A DNA stretch of 64,000 bases, taken from positions 186,001 through 250,000 of the forward strand of contig SVEQ01000004.1 in NCBI GenBank assembly GCA_015057325.1, in the 5' to 3' direction. The position numbers and the translations under genes are program-made. Of the stretch, positions 42,941 through 52,044 are shown piece by piece. This DNA comes from Lachnospiraceae bacterium (lineage in GTDB: Bacteria > Bacillota > Clostridia > Lachnospirales > Lachnospiraceae). The notes under the pieces are model-generated. The model did not search any database. It was not told the origin of the DNA and worked only from the letters and a program-made list of their open reading frames with translations. Position 1 is the stretch's first letter, and each line of letters starts with the position of its first letter.

Positions 42941-44647
42941 TTAAGCATTGTTGTATTCCTTTTCTATTGAGCCGTCATCAACCTTAACCTGATGTCTTCC
43001 ATGCTCCTTAGCATAGTACATGCACCAGTCAGCTCTCTTCAATAATTCAGTAGTATCCTTGCATACTTCAGGGAATGCGGTAACACCTACGCTCACGCTA
43101 AGATGTATGTCAAACTCATTATATGAAACAACCTGACTACAAAGTTTTTCAAAAAGATCATTTATAATCGGTGTTGCCTCTTCCAAGTTTTTGTTAGGAA
43201 GCGCAGCAACAAATTCTTCACCGCCATATCGACAGACAAATCCGTCATACTGGTCAATGAAATCTTCTGTTACGGAAGCAATACGTTTAATTACTTCATC
43301 ACCCGCAAGGTGACCGTAAGTATCATTAACATTTTTAAACTTATCGATATCAAAAAGTGCAACACTTATGCAGCTGTTCTCAAGTGCAATCTTGTATGTT
43401 GTTTCTTTAAACAACTCATTGAAGTAAATACGATTGTTAATACCTGTCAGACCGTCTTTTCTTGCCATATTCTGCATGTCATTATAAAGTCTTGCATTAT
43501 TAATTGCGATGTCGAACTGTGCAATGATAGTGTTGTAAAATGACATATTGCCTGCAAAAAGATTGCGTCTGCTATCACCTATCATAAACAATCCATAAGG
43601 ATCATCTTGACTTCCAAGCACTTTGATATAAACCGAATTAATATTAACATTACGAAGATAAGGTATCTCGTCCCAAAGCTCATCATGTATAATCTTTTCC
43701 ACATCGCCGTTTGCAATCATTTGAACATACATATCTTCCATCTGTTCTTTGATTTTGCTGTCAAGATTAGAAATCTTTGTCTGAATTGCATAGTTGGCAT
43801 GCTTGTTATGATATACGTCTTTCTTAATATAAACTGCACAAAAACCGAGTTTCTTAACATCAAAAATTGCTTCTGCGATATGATTGGATATTTTCTTTAC
43901 ATCAAAAGATGAGGATAACTGTCTCATTATATCCTCTTGAACCATCATTTCATCATTAGCCTCTTTGATTTGCTTGTTCGCACGTTCAAGGTCAATTTTT
44001 TGGATGTTTAACTGATCGTTAGTATTGCGAAGTTTGTTTTGCATATTAAGAATATTCTCGTTCTTTTCAACAATATTCTCAAATTTTCTTCTCTCATCAA
44101 GCAACTCATTGTCTTTTTGTTTAACAAAATCCGAAAGTGCATTCGTTCCACAGATAAGAACAAATCCAATAAGTAACGCTGCAAAGAACATATATATCCA
44201 TTTATTGTCATGAATAACGGTCATTCTTACAAACAAAACAATTGAAATTATAACACCCAAACCAATGATACAACCAATTGGCATTAACTTATCGGTTATA
44301 TCCAATGTCAGGAATAAATCAATTACAAAAACAAGCAGGAACGCTATTATAGACGTATTGGAATCATTTGAACTCTCTGTAAATATCAGCATAACACTCA
44401 CAAGAGTACATTGCACAAATCGAAGAACACGCAATGCAATTAGCGAATCAAAGCATCTAAACGCACGCAAAACCTCCTCGATTATTACGCAAACAACAGC
44501 GAACGTAACTGTAATAATCGTATTCCTAAGAGAAATGTTCTTGTAAATCAACTGCAAAGCAATTCTTTGCATTACAAAAGTAATGAATACCAATCTATGC
44601 AAAAGTATATTCTTTTCCTGCAGTTTGGCTGCCATTTTAATATCCAT
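42941..44647 (-). CDS. Membrane diguanylate cyclase (GGDEF) with GAF-like sensor
   Basis: A 568-residue protein: six or so membrane helices (1-180), a coiled coil (about 185-235), a GAF-like domain (about 240-390) and a GGDEF domain (about 400-560). The active-site loop is GGEEF in CRYGGEEFVAALP, with KNVNDTYGHLAGD present, so cyclic di-GMP synthesis is expected. The inhibitory RxxD site five residues before it is not seen. It is 3 bp behind the FtsA-like gene and may be co-transcribed. Confidence 0.85.
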   Translation of the reverse strand: MDIKMAAKLQEKNILLHRLVFITFVMQRIALQLIYKNISLRNTIITVTFAVVCVIIEEVLRAFRCFDSLIALRVLRFVQCTLVSVMLIFTESSNDSNTSIIAFLLVFVIDLFLTLDITDKLMPIGCIIGLGVIISIVLFVRMTVIHDNKWIYMFFAALLIGFVLICGTNALSDFVKQKDNELLDERRKFENIVEKNENILNMQNKLRNTNDQLNIQKIDLERANKQIKEANDEMMVQEDIMRQLSSSFDVKKISNHIAEAIFDVKKLGFCAVYIKKDVYHNKHANYAIQTKISNLDSKIKEQMEDMYVQMIANGDVEKIIHDELWDEIPYLRNVNINSVYIKVLGSQDDPYGLFMIGDSRRNLFAGNMSFYNTIIAQFDIAINNARLYNDMQNMARKDGLTGINNRIYFNELFKETTYKIALENSCISVALFDIDKFKNVNDTYGHLAGDEVIKRIASVTEDFIDQYDGFVCRYGGEEFVAALPNKNLEEATPIINDLFEKLCSQVVSYNEFDIHLSVSVGVTAFPEVCKDTTELLKRADWCMYYAKEHGRHQVKVDDGSIEKEYNNA

Positions 44648-44650
44648 AAA

Positions 44651-47008
44651 TTAATCCTTCTTCCAATACAATTCTATAACCGAACCTTCTTTGAGAGGTT
44701 CGAAGTGTCCGGCTTTATTGCCGTCTAATGTCTGAACAAGTTTTGTTCCCTTAACGGTCTTTAAATCGAAATCATATTTATCAAAGATATCAATAAAGAC
44801 ATAATCACTCTTACCTGTAAGCGTTATCGGCTTACCGTTAACAGTTATATGCATATCAACAGTCTTTTTCTTTGATGATGCTTTTGCAAAATAATCATCA
44901 AGGTCATTAGTAATATCTGTAGCCTTTTTCTTAACAGTCTTTTTCTTCTTGACTGTTTTAGGCTTTTCTGTCTCTCCCATAAGGTCTGCAAAAAGATTCT
45001 GTTCTTCGGGAAGAACTTTGAGTTGAGGTTCTTCGCTCGTTAACTCTTCCTCTTTGTCAACTGCTTCTTCTGTATCTTCGTTAACTGTTTCTGTTGTATC
45101 TTTGTTGACCGTTTCTGTCACTTCCTCGGAAGGCTCTTTTGTTGCAGTCTCTTCGGTTTCTGTAACTTCTTCATTTGCAGCCTCTTCTACTTCCTCTTCG
45201 TCATCTTCCTCTATAGTTTCTTCTTCAACGAAGCGTTGCGCCTTATATATATCTTCTCTGTCAATCCATGCAACATTAAAGTTCTCATATATTTTTGTAT
45301 CCGCATTGGCTCTCGCACCATTGACAAACACCTCGTGAGGTGTCTCGATATCCATAAACTGCATAAGTTGAGTTAATGTATAATAATTAAGTACATCGAT
45401 AACATCTCCGTCCTTAAGTTCGTACGAGCCAAGTTCCAACTTGTTATTAACTGTTGCAAATCGAGGGCAAACAATTTCCATATCATTAACTACAAACTTA
45501 ATGGTTGTGTTAAGATCAACCACATCTTCAAGCAATGCACTTGCCGACTCACCTTTAGTTGAAATCTCAACAACAATCTTATCCCCTGCGGCAATTTCAT
45601 GATTCATTCCAACAGTTGTATCATTTAACATGATTTGTGCAGGCTCCCCCGCCTCACCTCGAATGAATCTCTTCTTGCCGTTAAGCGTGTAGTTGATATC
45701 ATCACCACGTTTAGGGAATACGTCCTCGTTAGATAAACCAAATGCAAGTACTGCATCAAAAACAGTAAGTTTATCATTGTCGTACAACTTAACTCTTTCA
45801 TCATTGACGGTAAGATAAATGAACCTGTTTTTCTGTTCATAGAAGTTAAGACAAATACCGATAGGCGTAACAAGAAGAGGGTCTTTTTTAACACCCTCAA
45901 CCATGATATTGATATCACCAAGTACCTCTTCGCCACGAAGACCAACTCTCTCAGGCGGAAGTCCTAAATGACTTGCAAGTTTCTCTGTATATCCGTTGAC
46001 CTTACCACCGCCGCCAACAACAAATGCAGCAGCAACAGGCTTACCACCATTTAATTCAATAATCTTCTTGGCAGTCTGTTCAGTAATCTCATCTAATGTC
46101 GGGTCTATCTTACTGTACACCTCATCCGGTGTGACTTTATGTTCAATTCCAAGAATATCTCGATAAGTCGACGTCTTTTTGCCCGGGCTTATCATTTTGA
46201 TTGTTTCTGCTGTATCAAAATCACATAGGTATTCTTTAAGCAAAACCTCCGTAAGTTCATCTCCTGCTTTGGGGAGCATGCCGTAGCCGATAATACTTCC
46301 GTCCTTTGTTATTGAAATATCGGAAGTTCCGGCACCTACATCGACAAGTGCAATATTAAGTAATCTGTAATTCTCAGGGATTGCAACCTGAATTGCAGCA
46401 ATAGGCTCTAAAGTCATATTAGCTACTTCAAGTCCGGCAAATTCAACCGCTGCATACAAACCATCAACAACATCTTCAGGAAGGAAGGTTGCCAAAACAT
46501 CAGCGGCGATATTGTGAACCTTATGTCCCTCAAGATTGCTTATTTCATAACCATTCATATAATACTTGATGACAGAATAGCCTACGCAGAAGTACTTGTC
46601 TCCTGTTGTATTCTCCTCTACCATTTTAGAATGAGCCTCTTCAATACCCATAAGCTCAACAGAATGAATATATTCCTGATTAACCTGCGTAAGATCAGGG
46701 AACTCATAATAGCCCTTACCTACTGCAGTCTTAAGAACACGACCTGCGGCAGCAATACAAACTTCTTTAAGTTTTCTGCCCGAAAGCTGCTCCTCAAGGC
46801 TTTCCTTAACCTCAATAATCTCTTCACTTATCTTCATGATATCATGAATCTGACCATCTAACATGGCACGTGTGTCATGAAATCTTACCGCCTGCGCAAC
46901 AATATTAAATTGCTTGCCTTCCCTGTAACCTACAGAACCAACAATACTTCTTGTTCCAATATCTAAGCCGAAAACTAACGGTTCCGGATACTTTGTAATT
47001 CCAGCCAT
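44651..47008 (-). CDS. FtsA/PilM-like actin-fold ATPase with long C-terminal extension
   Basis: A 785-residue protein. The N-terminal 400 residues are an FtsA-like actin fold (FGLDIGTRSIVGSV phosphate loop, LVDVGAGTSDISI, VVGGGGKVNG). Beta-rich modules follow (about 410-600), then a Glu/Thr-rich low-complexity stretch (about 600-690) and a C-terminal beta-grasp-like unit (HITVNGKPITLTGKSDYVF). FtsA is about 420 residues, so the extension is unusual. It could be a cell-division or envelope-assembly protein; the neighbours coaE-polA give no further hint. Confidence 0.75.
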   Translation of the reverse strand: MAGITKYPEPLVFGLDIGTRSIVGSVGYREGKQFNIVAQAVRFHDTRAMLDGQIHDIMKISEEIIEVKESLEEQLSGRKLKEVCIAAAGRVLKTAVGKGYYEFPDLTQVNQEYIHSVELMGIEEAHSKMVEENTTGDKYFCVGYSVIKYYMNGYEISNLEGHKVHNIAADVLATFLPEDVVDGLYAAVEFAGLEVANMTLEPIAAIQVAIPENYRLLNIALVDVGAGTSDISITKDGSIIGYGMLPKAGDELTEVLLKEYLCDFDTAETIKMISPGKKTSTYRDILGIEHKVTPDEVYSKIDPTLDEITEQTAKKIIELNGGKPVAAAFVVGGGGKVNGYTEKLASHLGLPPERVGLRGEEVLGDINIMVEGVKKDPLLVTPIGICLNFYEQKNRFIYLTVNDERVKLYDNDKLTVFDAVLAFGLSNEDVFPKRGDDINYTLNGKKRFIRGEAGEPAQIMLNDTTVGMNHEIAAGDKIVVEISTKGESASALLEDVVDLNTTIKFVVNDMEIVCPRFATVNNKLELGSYELKDGDVIDVLNYYTLTQLMQFMDIETPHEVFVNGARANADTKIYENFNVAWIDREDIYKAQRFVEEETIEEDDEEEVEEAANEEVTETEETATKEPSEEVTETVNKDTTETVNEDTEEAVDKEEELTSEEPQLKVLPEEQNLFADLMGETEKPKTVKKKKTVKKKATDITNDLDDYFAKASSKKKTVDMHITVNGKPITLTGKSDYVFIDIFDKYDFDLKTVKGTKLVQTLDGNKAGHFEPLKEGSVIELYWKKD

Positions 47009-47071
47009 TCTTCTTCTCCATACAAATAATCTGTTTACAAAATTACATCATTTTATTTTACCACATCAGAC

Positions 47072-47659
47072 TTATTTATTCAACAAATCATTAATGACAT
47101 TTTGAGTACTTATAAAATCATTACTGTTGTCAATAACAACATCACAATTTGCTCTGTAAAAGTCCTCATTTTCCTGATTTTTCATTACAACTTCGTAGTC
47201 TTTTGCAGTTTTACCCCTACCCGCAACAAGTCTCTTGATTCTTGTCTGTTCGTCAGCGTAAACAAACCATATCGAATCACATATTTCTCTGTAACCGTCC
47301 TGTATAAGAAGAGCCGCCTCAATCACGTAATAATCTGCCTTGCCAAGAGTTCTAACTCTTTCTATATCATCAATTATATATTCTTTAACCGACGGGTGAA
47401 CTATTTCATTAAGCTGTTTTAGCTTTGCTTCGTCACCAAAAACGATACTGCCAAGTGCATTTCTGTTAATGGTTCTGTCGTCATTTAAAATTGAAGCACC
47501 AAAACATTCCACGATCCTAACATACGCCGGCATATCCGGTTCCATTAAATGATGAGCTAACTTATCAGCTTCGATAATGTAGGCCCCACATTCTTTTAAA
47601 TATGACAAAACCATACTTTTGCCACTGCCGATTCCACCGGTAATTCCAATAATCTGCAT
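47072..47659 (-). CDS. coaE: Dephospho-CoA kinase
   Basis: A 195-residue CoaE, the last step of CoA synthesis. P-loop GITGGIGSGKS, the EADKLAHHLMEP block and VVIDNSND near the end are typical. It lies 9 bp behind polA. Confidence 0.95.
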   Translation of the reverse strand: MQIIGITGGIGSGKSMVLSYLKECGAYIIEADKLAHHLMEPDMPAYVRIVECFGASILNDDRTINRNALGSIVFGDEAKLKQLNEIVHPSVKEYIIDDIERVRTLGKADYYVIEAALLIQDGYREICDSIWFVYADEQTRIKRLVAGRGKTAKDYEVVMKNQENEDFYRANCDVVIDNSNDFISTQNVINDLLNK

Positions 47660-47668
47660 AATTACTCC

Positions 47669-50302
47669 TTATTTCGCCTCAAACCACGTATCACCAATGC
47701 TTACACCAACCGAAAGAGGAACAGAAAGATTTGCCGCATTCATCATTTCCTCAACAAGAATCGTCTTAACAGTTTCAACTTCATCTTCAATCGCTTCAAT
47801 CAATAGTTCATCATGGATTTGAAGAATCAACTCGGACTTAAGACCTTCCTTTCTCATTCTGTCCATAACCTTAATCATTGCGATCTTCATGATATCCGCA
47901 GCCGTACCCTGAATTGGTGCATTCATGGCTACTCTTTCACCAAAACTTCTCTGCATAAAGTTTGAAGAAGTAAGTTCAGGAATTGGTCTTATTCTTCCAA
48001 ACAACGTCTTGGTATATCCTGATTTCTTGGCATTTTCAACCGTTTCATCAAGATAACGTTTGACATCCGGATAAGTATTAAAATAACTATCAATATATTC
48101 CGACGCTTCTTTTCTTGATATATTAAGATCTTCAGCAAGACCAAACGCACTTATACCATAAACAATACCAAAGTTTACTGCTTTTGCGTTACGACGCATC
48201 AACGAATCAACTTCATCAAGTGGCACGCCAAACACCTGTGAAGCTGTTATTGCATGAATATCCTGCCCCTCATTAAATGCTGCAATAAGTTTGGCGTCAC
48301 CCGACATATGAGCAAGAAGTCTAAGTTCTATCTGCGAATAATCTGCATCAACAAAAACGTGTCCTTCCTTTGGAATAAATACCTTTCTTATACTGCGTCC
48401 AAGTTCTGTTCGCATAGGTATATTCTGCAAGTTTGGTTCTGTCGAACTAATACGTCCTGTCGCTGTAATTGTCTGATTAAATGTTCCATGTATTCTTCCG
48501 TCATCACTGATAAATGCAGCCAAACCGTCCGCATATGTAGATTTCAATTTGGTAACCTGTCTGTAATCAAGAACATCGGCAACTATTTTGTAATCATTTT
48601 TTAATTTATTAAGGACATCGGCATTGGTTGAATATCCTGTCTTGGTTTTCTTTGCACCGGGAAGATTAAGTCTGTCAAATAGCACTTCTCCAAGTTGTTT
48701 TGGTGAATTGATTTTAAACTCAAATCCCGCCTCGTTATATATACTTTTTTCAAGAGCATCTGCTTTATTGCCAAGCATTTTTCCGTATTCGGCAAGTGCA
48801 GCCTTGTCAACATGAATACCCTTTTGCTCCATATTATTAAGGACGTATACAGTGGGAATTTCTATATCCTTATACAAATCAAGCATCTGTTTTTCCAAAA
48901 GATTCTTCGAAAGCTCTTCATGTGCCATTAAAGGAATGCATGTTTCATAGAGAATATACTGCTTGATATCTTCGTCAGATATAGTCATTATATTAATCTC
49001 TTTCTTGCCTATCAATTCCTTCTCGGAAGGAACGGTAAGTTCCAAAAAATCTCTGGCAATGTCATCATAACCGTAACTATCCTTTAACGGATTGATAAGA
49101 TATGCGGCAATCGATGTGTCAAAAACCTTGCAATCATTTCCAATCGGCAACAACTTAATTAATGATTTCAAATTGTTAGTGACTAATGTCGTTTGACCGG
49201 ACTTAACAATATCTGAAATATTATTTAAAATATCTTGTCCGTTTATGTGTGCATTACAATTAATAAATGTAGCCTTACCCGCCTCTGTCGAAAAACCGAT
49301 TCCAAAAAGTAAACCGTCTTTTTCAAGTGGAAATACAGTAAACTCTTTTGTTTTAGCAAGCGATGTGACAAAACCTCTCGCATCTGATAACTCATCAAGC
49401 ATCACGATATCAAAGTTGTACTCAACCTTTTTGGTATTGTTTTCAAAATACTTAAGCAGACTCTTAAGTTCAAGTGTCTTAATATAATCATAAGCCTCAT
49501 CCGTAAAAAGCGAAGAAAATGTAAGATTTGCAAAGTCAACCTTAAGCTCTACGTCAAGTTTAATGGTTGCCAACTCCTTGCTCATAATAGCCTGATCGTA
49601 AAACTCCTTAAGATTCTCCATAGCCTTCTTGGGCTTTAACTCATCAACATGCGCATAAGCATTCTCAATACTGTGATAAGTCGCTATAATGTTGCCTGCC
49701 GTCTTTTCTCCGATTCCCGGCACACCCGGAATGTTATCGGAAGTGTCACCCATAAGTCCCTTCATATCTATGAACTCTTTTGGTGAAACTCCATAGAGTT
49801 CTTTTACATTTTCATCATAGTATTCTTCAACAGTAGTTTTGCCTGCTTTGGTTTTGGGGAGTTTGATTTTGACATGCTTTGTCGCAAGTTGCAAAAGATC
49901 TCTATCACCCGAAAGAACGGTAACCTCCATGCCCTTAGCTTCACCGATAACCGACATTGTTCCAATTATATCATCAGCCTCAAAACCTTCTTTTTCTATA
50001 ATTGTAACACCCATGTCAGAAAGCAATTTTTTAATAAGAGGTACCTGACTTTTGAGTTCTTCAGGCATACCCTTTCTCGTACCCTTATACTGCTCAAACA
50101 TTTTATGACGAAATGTTGGTGCGTGTACGTCAAATGCTACTGCAAGGTGTGTTGGTTTTTCATCCTCTATAACCTTAAGCACCATATTAACAAAACCCAA
50201 AACCGCATTCGTGTGTTCTCCTTTTGAGTTAGTAAGGTCAGGTAGTCCGTAAAATGCTCTGTTAAGTATGCTGTATCCATCGACTAATAATAATTTATCC
50301 AT
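47669..50302 (-). CDS. polA: DNA polymerase I
   Basis: An 877-residue Pol I. The 5'-3' exonuclease (GYSILNRAFYG, GDRDLLQL, GLMGDTSDNIPGVPGIGEKTA) and polymerase (DADYSQIELRLLAHMSGD, RRNAKAVNFGIVYG, QIHDELLIE) are intact. The 3'-5' exonuclease domain (about 290-470) seems degenerate: the DxE and DxxxD signatures are not obvious, as in many Firmicutes. Confidence 0.96.
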   Translation of the reverse strand: MDKLLLVDGYSILNRAFYGLPDLTNSKGEHTNAVLGFVNMVLKVIEDEKPTHLAVAFDVHAPTFRHKMFEQYKGTRKGMPEELKSQVPLIKKLLSDMGVTIIEKEGFEADDIIGTMSVIGEAKGMEVTVLSGDRDLLQLATKHVKIKLPKTKAGKTTVEEYYDENVKELYGVSPKEFIDMKGLMGDTSDNIPGVPGIGEKTAGNIIATYHSIENAYAHVDELKPKKAMENLKEFYDQAIMSKELATIKLDVELKVDFANLTFSSLFTDEAYDYIKTLELKSLLKYFENNTKKVEYNFDIVMLDELSDARGFVTSLAKTKEFTVFPLEKDGLLFGIGFSTEAGKATFINCNAHINGQDILNNISDIVKSGQTTLVTNNLKSLIKLLPIGNDCKVFDTSIAAYLINPLKDSYGYDDIARDFLELTVPSEKELIGKKEINIMTISDEDIKQYILYETCIPLMAHEELSKNLLEKQMLDLYKDIEIPTVYVLNNMEQKGIHVDKAALAEYGKMLGNKADALEKSIYNEAGFEFKINSPKQLGEVLFDRLNLPGAKKTKTGYSTNADVLNKLKNDYKIVADVLDYRQVTKLKSTYADGLAAFISDDGRIHGTFNQTITATGRISSTEPNLQNIPMRTELGRSIRKVFIPKEGHVFVDADYSQIELRLLAHMSGDAKLIAAFNEGQDIHAITASQVFGVPLDEVDSLMRRNAKAVNFGIVYGISAFGLAEDLNISRKEASEYIDSYFNTYPDVKRYLDETVENAKKSGYTKTLFGRIRPIPELTSSNFMQRSFGERVAMNAPIQGTAADIMKIAMIKVMDRMRKEGLKSELILQIHDELLIEAIEDEVETVKTILVEEMMNAANLSVPLSVGVSIGDTWFEAK

Positions 50303-50324
50303 AAAATTACTCCTTAAATAATCT

Positions 50325-50834
50325 TTACCTTAAAACGTTATATGCTCTGATTTTTGAATAAAAGCTCTGTTCCTCTTCAGGTTCCGGTTCAATATTGATT
50401 GTAATTACCTGATTATCGGGTTCAAATAAATATTTATCAAAAGTATCACTATAATAATACTCACCCTGTGCTTCCTTGAGTTTTCTTTGTTCATCTGCCT
50501 TGACTATACCCAAAAAATTAACATATCCGACAACAGAAAAGGCAAACAAACATATTACTGCAATAACAATCGAAGATATTACAAACTCTTTTCTTGTTTT
50601 ATTCTGTTTGAGTTCCCTGTTAATTCTGATATCAAGTTCCTTTTTGAAGTCTTTGCTTATAGGTGCATTGCTATCCATCTGACGCATACCTTCAATCATT
50701 GTGTAGTAAATATCAAGTTCTTCCTTGCAATCTTTACAGGATTGTATGTGTCTTAAAAAATCTATTCTCTTCTCTTTTTCCAATCCGTTTTCAATATAAG
50801 AAATAATATTGGACTGGGCTTCCAAACAATTCAT
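50325..50834 (-). CDS. Anti-sigma-factor-like zinc-finger membrane protein
   Basis: A 169-residue protein with an N-terminal zf-HC2 motif (HIQSCKDCKEE, His-x3-Cys-x2-Cys) and one membrane helix (FVISSIVIAVICLFAFSVVGYV). The arrangement is that of anti-sigma factors or their relatives; however, no ECF sigma factor gene lies beside it, as polA follows on the same strand. Its partner is unknown. Confidence 0.7.
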   Translation of the reverse strand: MNCLEAQSNIISYIENGLEKEKRIDFLRHIQSCKDCKEELDIYYTMIEGMRQMDSNAPISKDFKKELDIRINRELKQNKTRKEFVISSIVIAVICLFAFSVVGYVNFLGIVKADEQRKLKEAQGEYYYSDTFDKYLFEPDNQVITINIEPEPEEEQSFYSKIRAYNVLR

Positions 50835-51012
50835 AATAAGCCTCTTTTCAAATATAAATATGCTTTAAATCAATCAAACTAGAGTATAACATTTTCCTAT
50901 AATAATTACAAATCGTATTATATGATTATTTTTTTAGTTTTTATCTTGATTTTACTCTTTTTTAGTAATATATTGTTTCTTATAACTAATTTTTTAAATG
51001 AGAGGCGACATC

Positions 51013-51741
51013 ATGAATCTTACAACATTCCGAAGAAATCTTAGAGCTAGACTAAAGAAACAAAACATATCTCTCGGAGCGTTATCAACAACATCAAATC
51101 TATCTGAAGATACATTACGGTCAATAATATATGGTAAATCACAAGATATAAAATTATCTACAATCACTAAAATAGCTGATGTACTTAATTGTTCAATCGA
51201 TACACTTATCGATAGAAACGTTTACTCTCCCACATTAAATAAAATAATAGATCAATTATCATCTTTACCCGAATATTCTCTTCAAGCTATATCTATGATT
51301 ATAACAATGGAAGAAAAAAGCATACTTAAATCATCTACTAAATCTAAAATGATGCTTCCTATTCTTGTTCCCAACGGAAACTTTACAGACGGAATGTATT
51401 ATGACAGGAACAGCTTTGAACATTTAGATATTACAGACTATCCAAGTTCTTTAAAAGAAGAATGCGATTACGGTATGAAAATCTCAACAAGATATTTAGA
51501 ACCTGTATATATTCCAAATGATATTCTTCTCATTTCAGCAAAAACATTTCCAAAGAAAGAAGACATTGTTGTATTCATTAATAATGACGGAAAAATATTC
51601 ATAAGAAAATACACTGATTTAGGTCTTGAGCCTTTAAATAAATACGGAAAACTAATATTACGGCGAGATATAAAGAACTATATGCCACTCGGCACTGTGA
51701 TCAAGGCCGTACATGAATTTAATATTGAACAATATAGATGA
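51013..51741 (+). CDS. XRE-family regulator with S24-like C-terminal domain
   Basis: A 242-residue regulator resembling phage repressors. The N-terminal HTH (residues 4-66, LSTTSNLSEDTLRSIIYGKS) and C-terminal S24-like fold (about 113-240) are visible. In LexA the nucleophile is Ser in GDSM; here the aligned piece reads STRYLEP, with Arg160 in the Ser position, while a Lys (Lys199, FIRKY) is kept. Thus self-cleavage is doubtful. ATG 51013 follows GAGAGGCG. It is on the plus strand, unlike all neighbours, next to a duplicated tRNA end, suggesting a remnant of an integrated element. Confidence 0.7.
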   Translation: MNLTTFRRNLRARLKKQNISLGALSTTSNLSEDTLRSIIYGKSQDIKLSTITKIADVLNCSIDTLIDRNVYSPTLNKIIDQLSSLPEYSLQAISMIITMEEKSILKSSTKSKMMLPILVPNGNFTDGMYYDRNSFEHLDITDYPSSLKEECDYGMKISTRYLEPVYIPNDILLISAKTFPKKEDIVVFINNDGKIFIRKYTDLGLEPLNKYGKLILRRDIKNYMPLGTVIKAVHEFNIEQYR

Positions 51742-51744
51742 TAA

Positions 51745-51841
51745 TGCCGGTGATGGGTCGCACGACGTCCGGTGGACGTCGGTTTTGCGACTGACCGAGC
51801 GGAGTACCCACTCCGCGAGACTTGAACCCATGGGTTCAAGT
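51745..51841 (-). repeat. Split copy of a tRNA-Leu 3' end with a GC-rich palindromic insert
   Basis: Two blocks match the end of the adjacent tRNA-Leu: ATGGGTTCAAGT (51831-51820, minus) and CCCATCACCGGCA (51757-51745). Together they equal 25 nt of the tRNA 3' end, split at the T-loop by 62 bp. The insert is much richer in G+C than the surroundings and folds into hairpins: GCGGAGT / ACTCCGC (51799-51816) and GTCGCA...TGCGAC enclosing CGACGTCC / GGACGTCG (51757-51791). The left block also ends a perfect 22-bp palindrome (51820-51841). Probably an old attachment-site duplication hit by a small palindromic (REP/MITE-like) element. Confidence 0.6.
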
Positions 51842-51852
51842 TCATCCCAAAC

Positions 51853-51881
51853 AAAAAAGTCAGGTTATACCTGACTTTTTT
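51853..51881. terminator. Terminator behind tRNA-Leu
   Basis: AAAAAAGTCAGG / CCTGACTTTTTT with a short loop; runs of A and T on both sides make it usable in both directions. It starts 3 bp after the tRNA 3' end. Confidence 0.9.
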
Positions 51882-51883
51882 AG

Positions 51884-51967
51884 TGCCGGTGATGGGACTT
51901 GAACCCATACGGTGTTGCCACCAACAGATTTTGAGTCTGCCTCGTCTGCCAATTCCGACACACCGGC
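51884..51967 (-). tRNA. tRNA-Leu (CAA)
   Basis: An 84-nt tRNA with acceptor GCCGGTG / CACCGGC, anticodon loop CTCAAAA (anticodon CAA, codon UUG), a long variable arm (TGGTGGCAACACCG) typical of leucine tRNAs and T-arm ATGGG-TTCAAGT-CCCAT. Discriminator A is present; CCA is not encoded. Confidence 0.92.
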
Positions 51968-52044
51968 TTTTATTACATTGACCGTTTCCAGTCAACGAAG
52001 ACCATTATATTAGAAAGTCACTATATTGTCAACCATAAAATGAA

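Noticed and set aside
51678-51995. 105-codon minus-strand ORF
   Set aside because: It runs through tRNA-Leu, its terminator and the tRNA-end repeat; no ribosome site and no protein-like composition.
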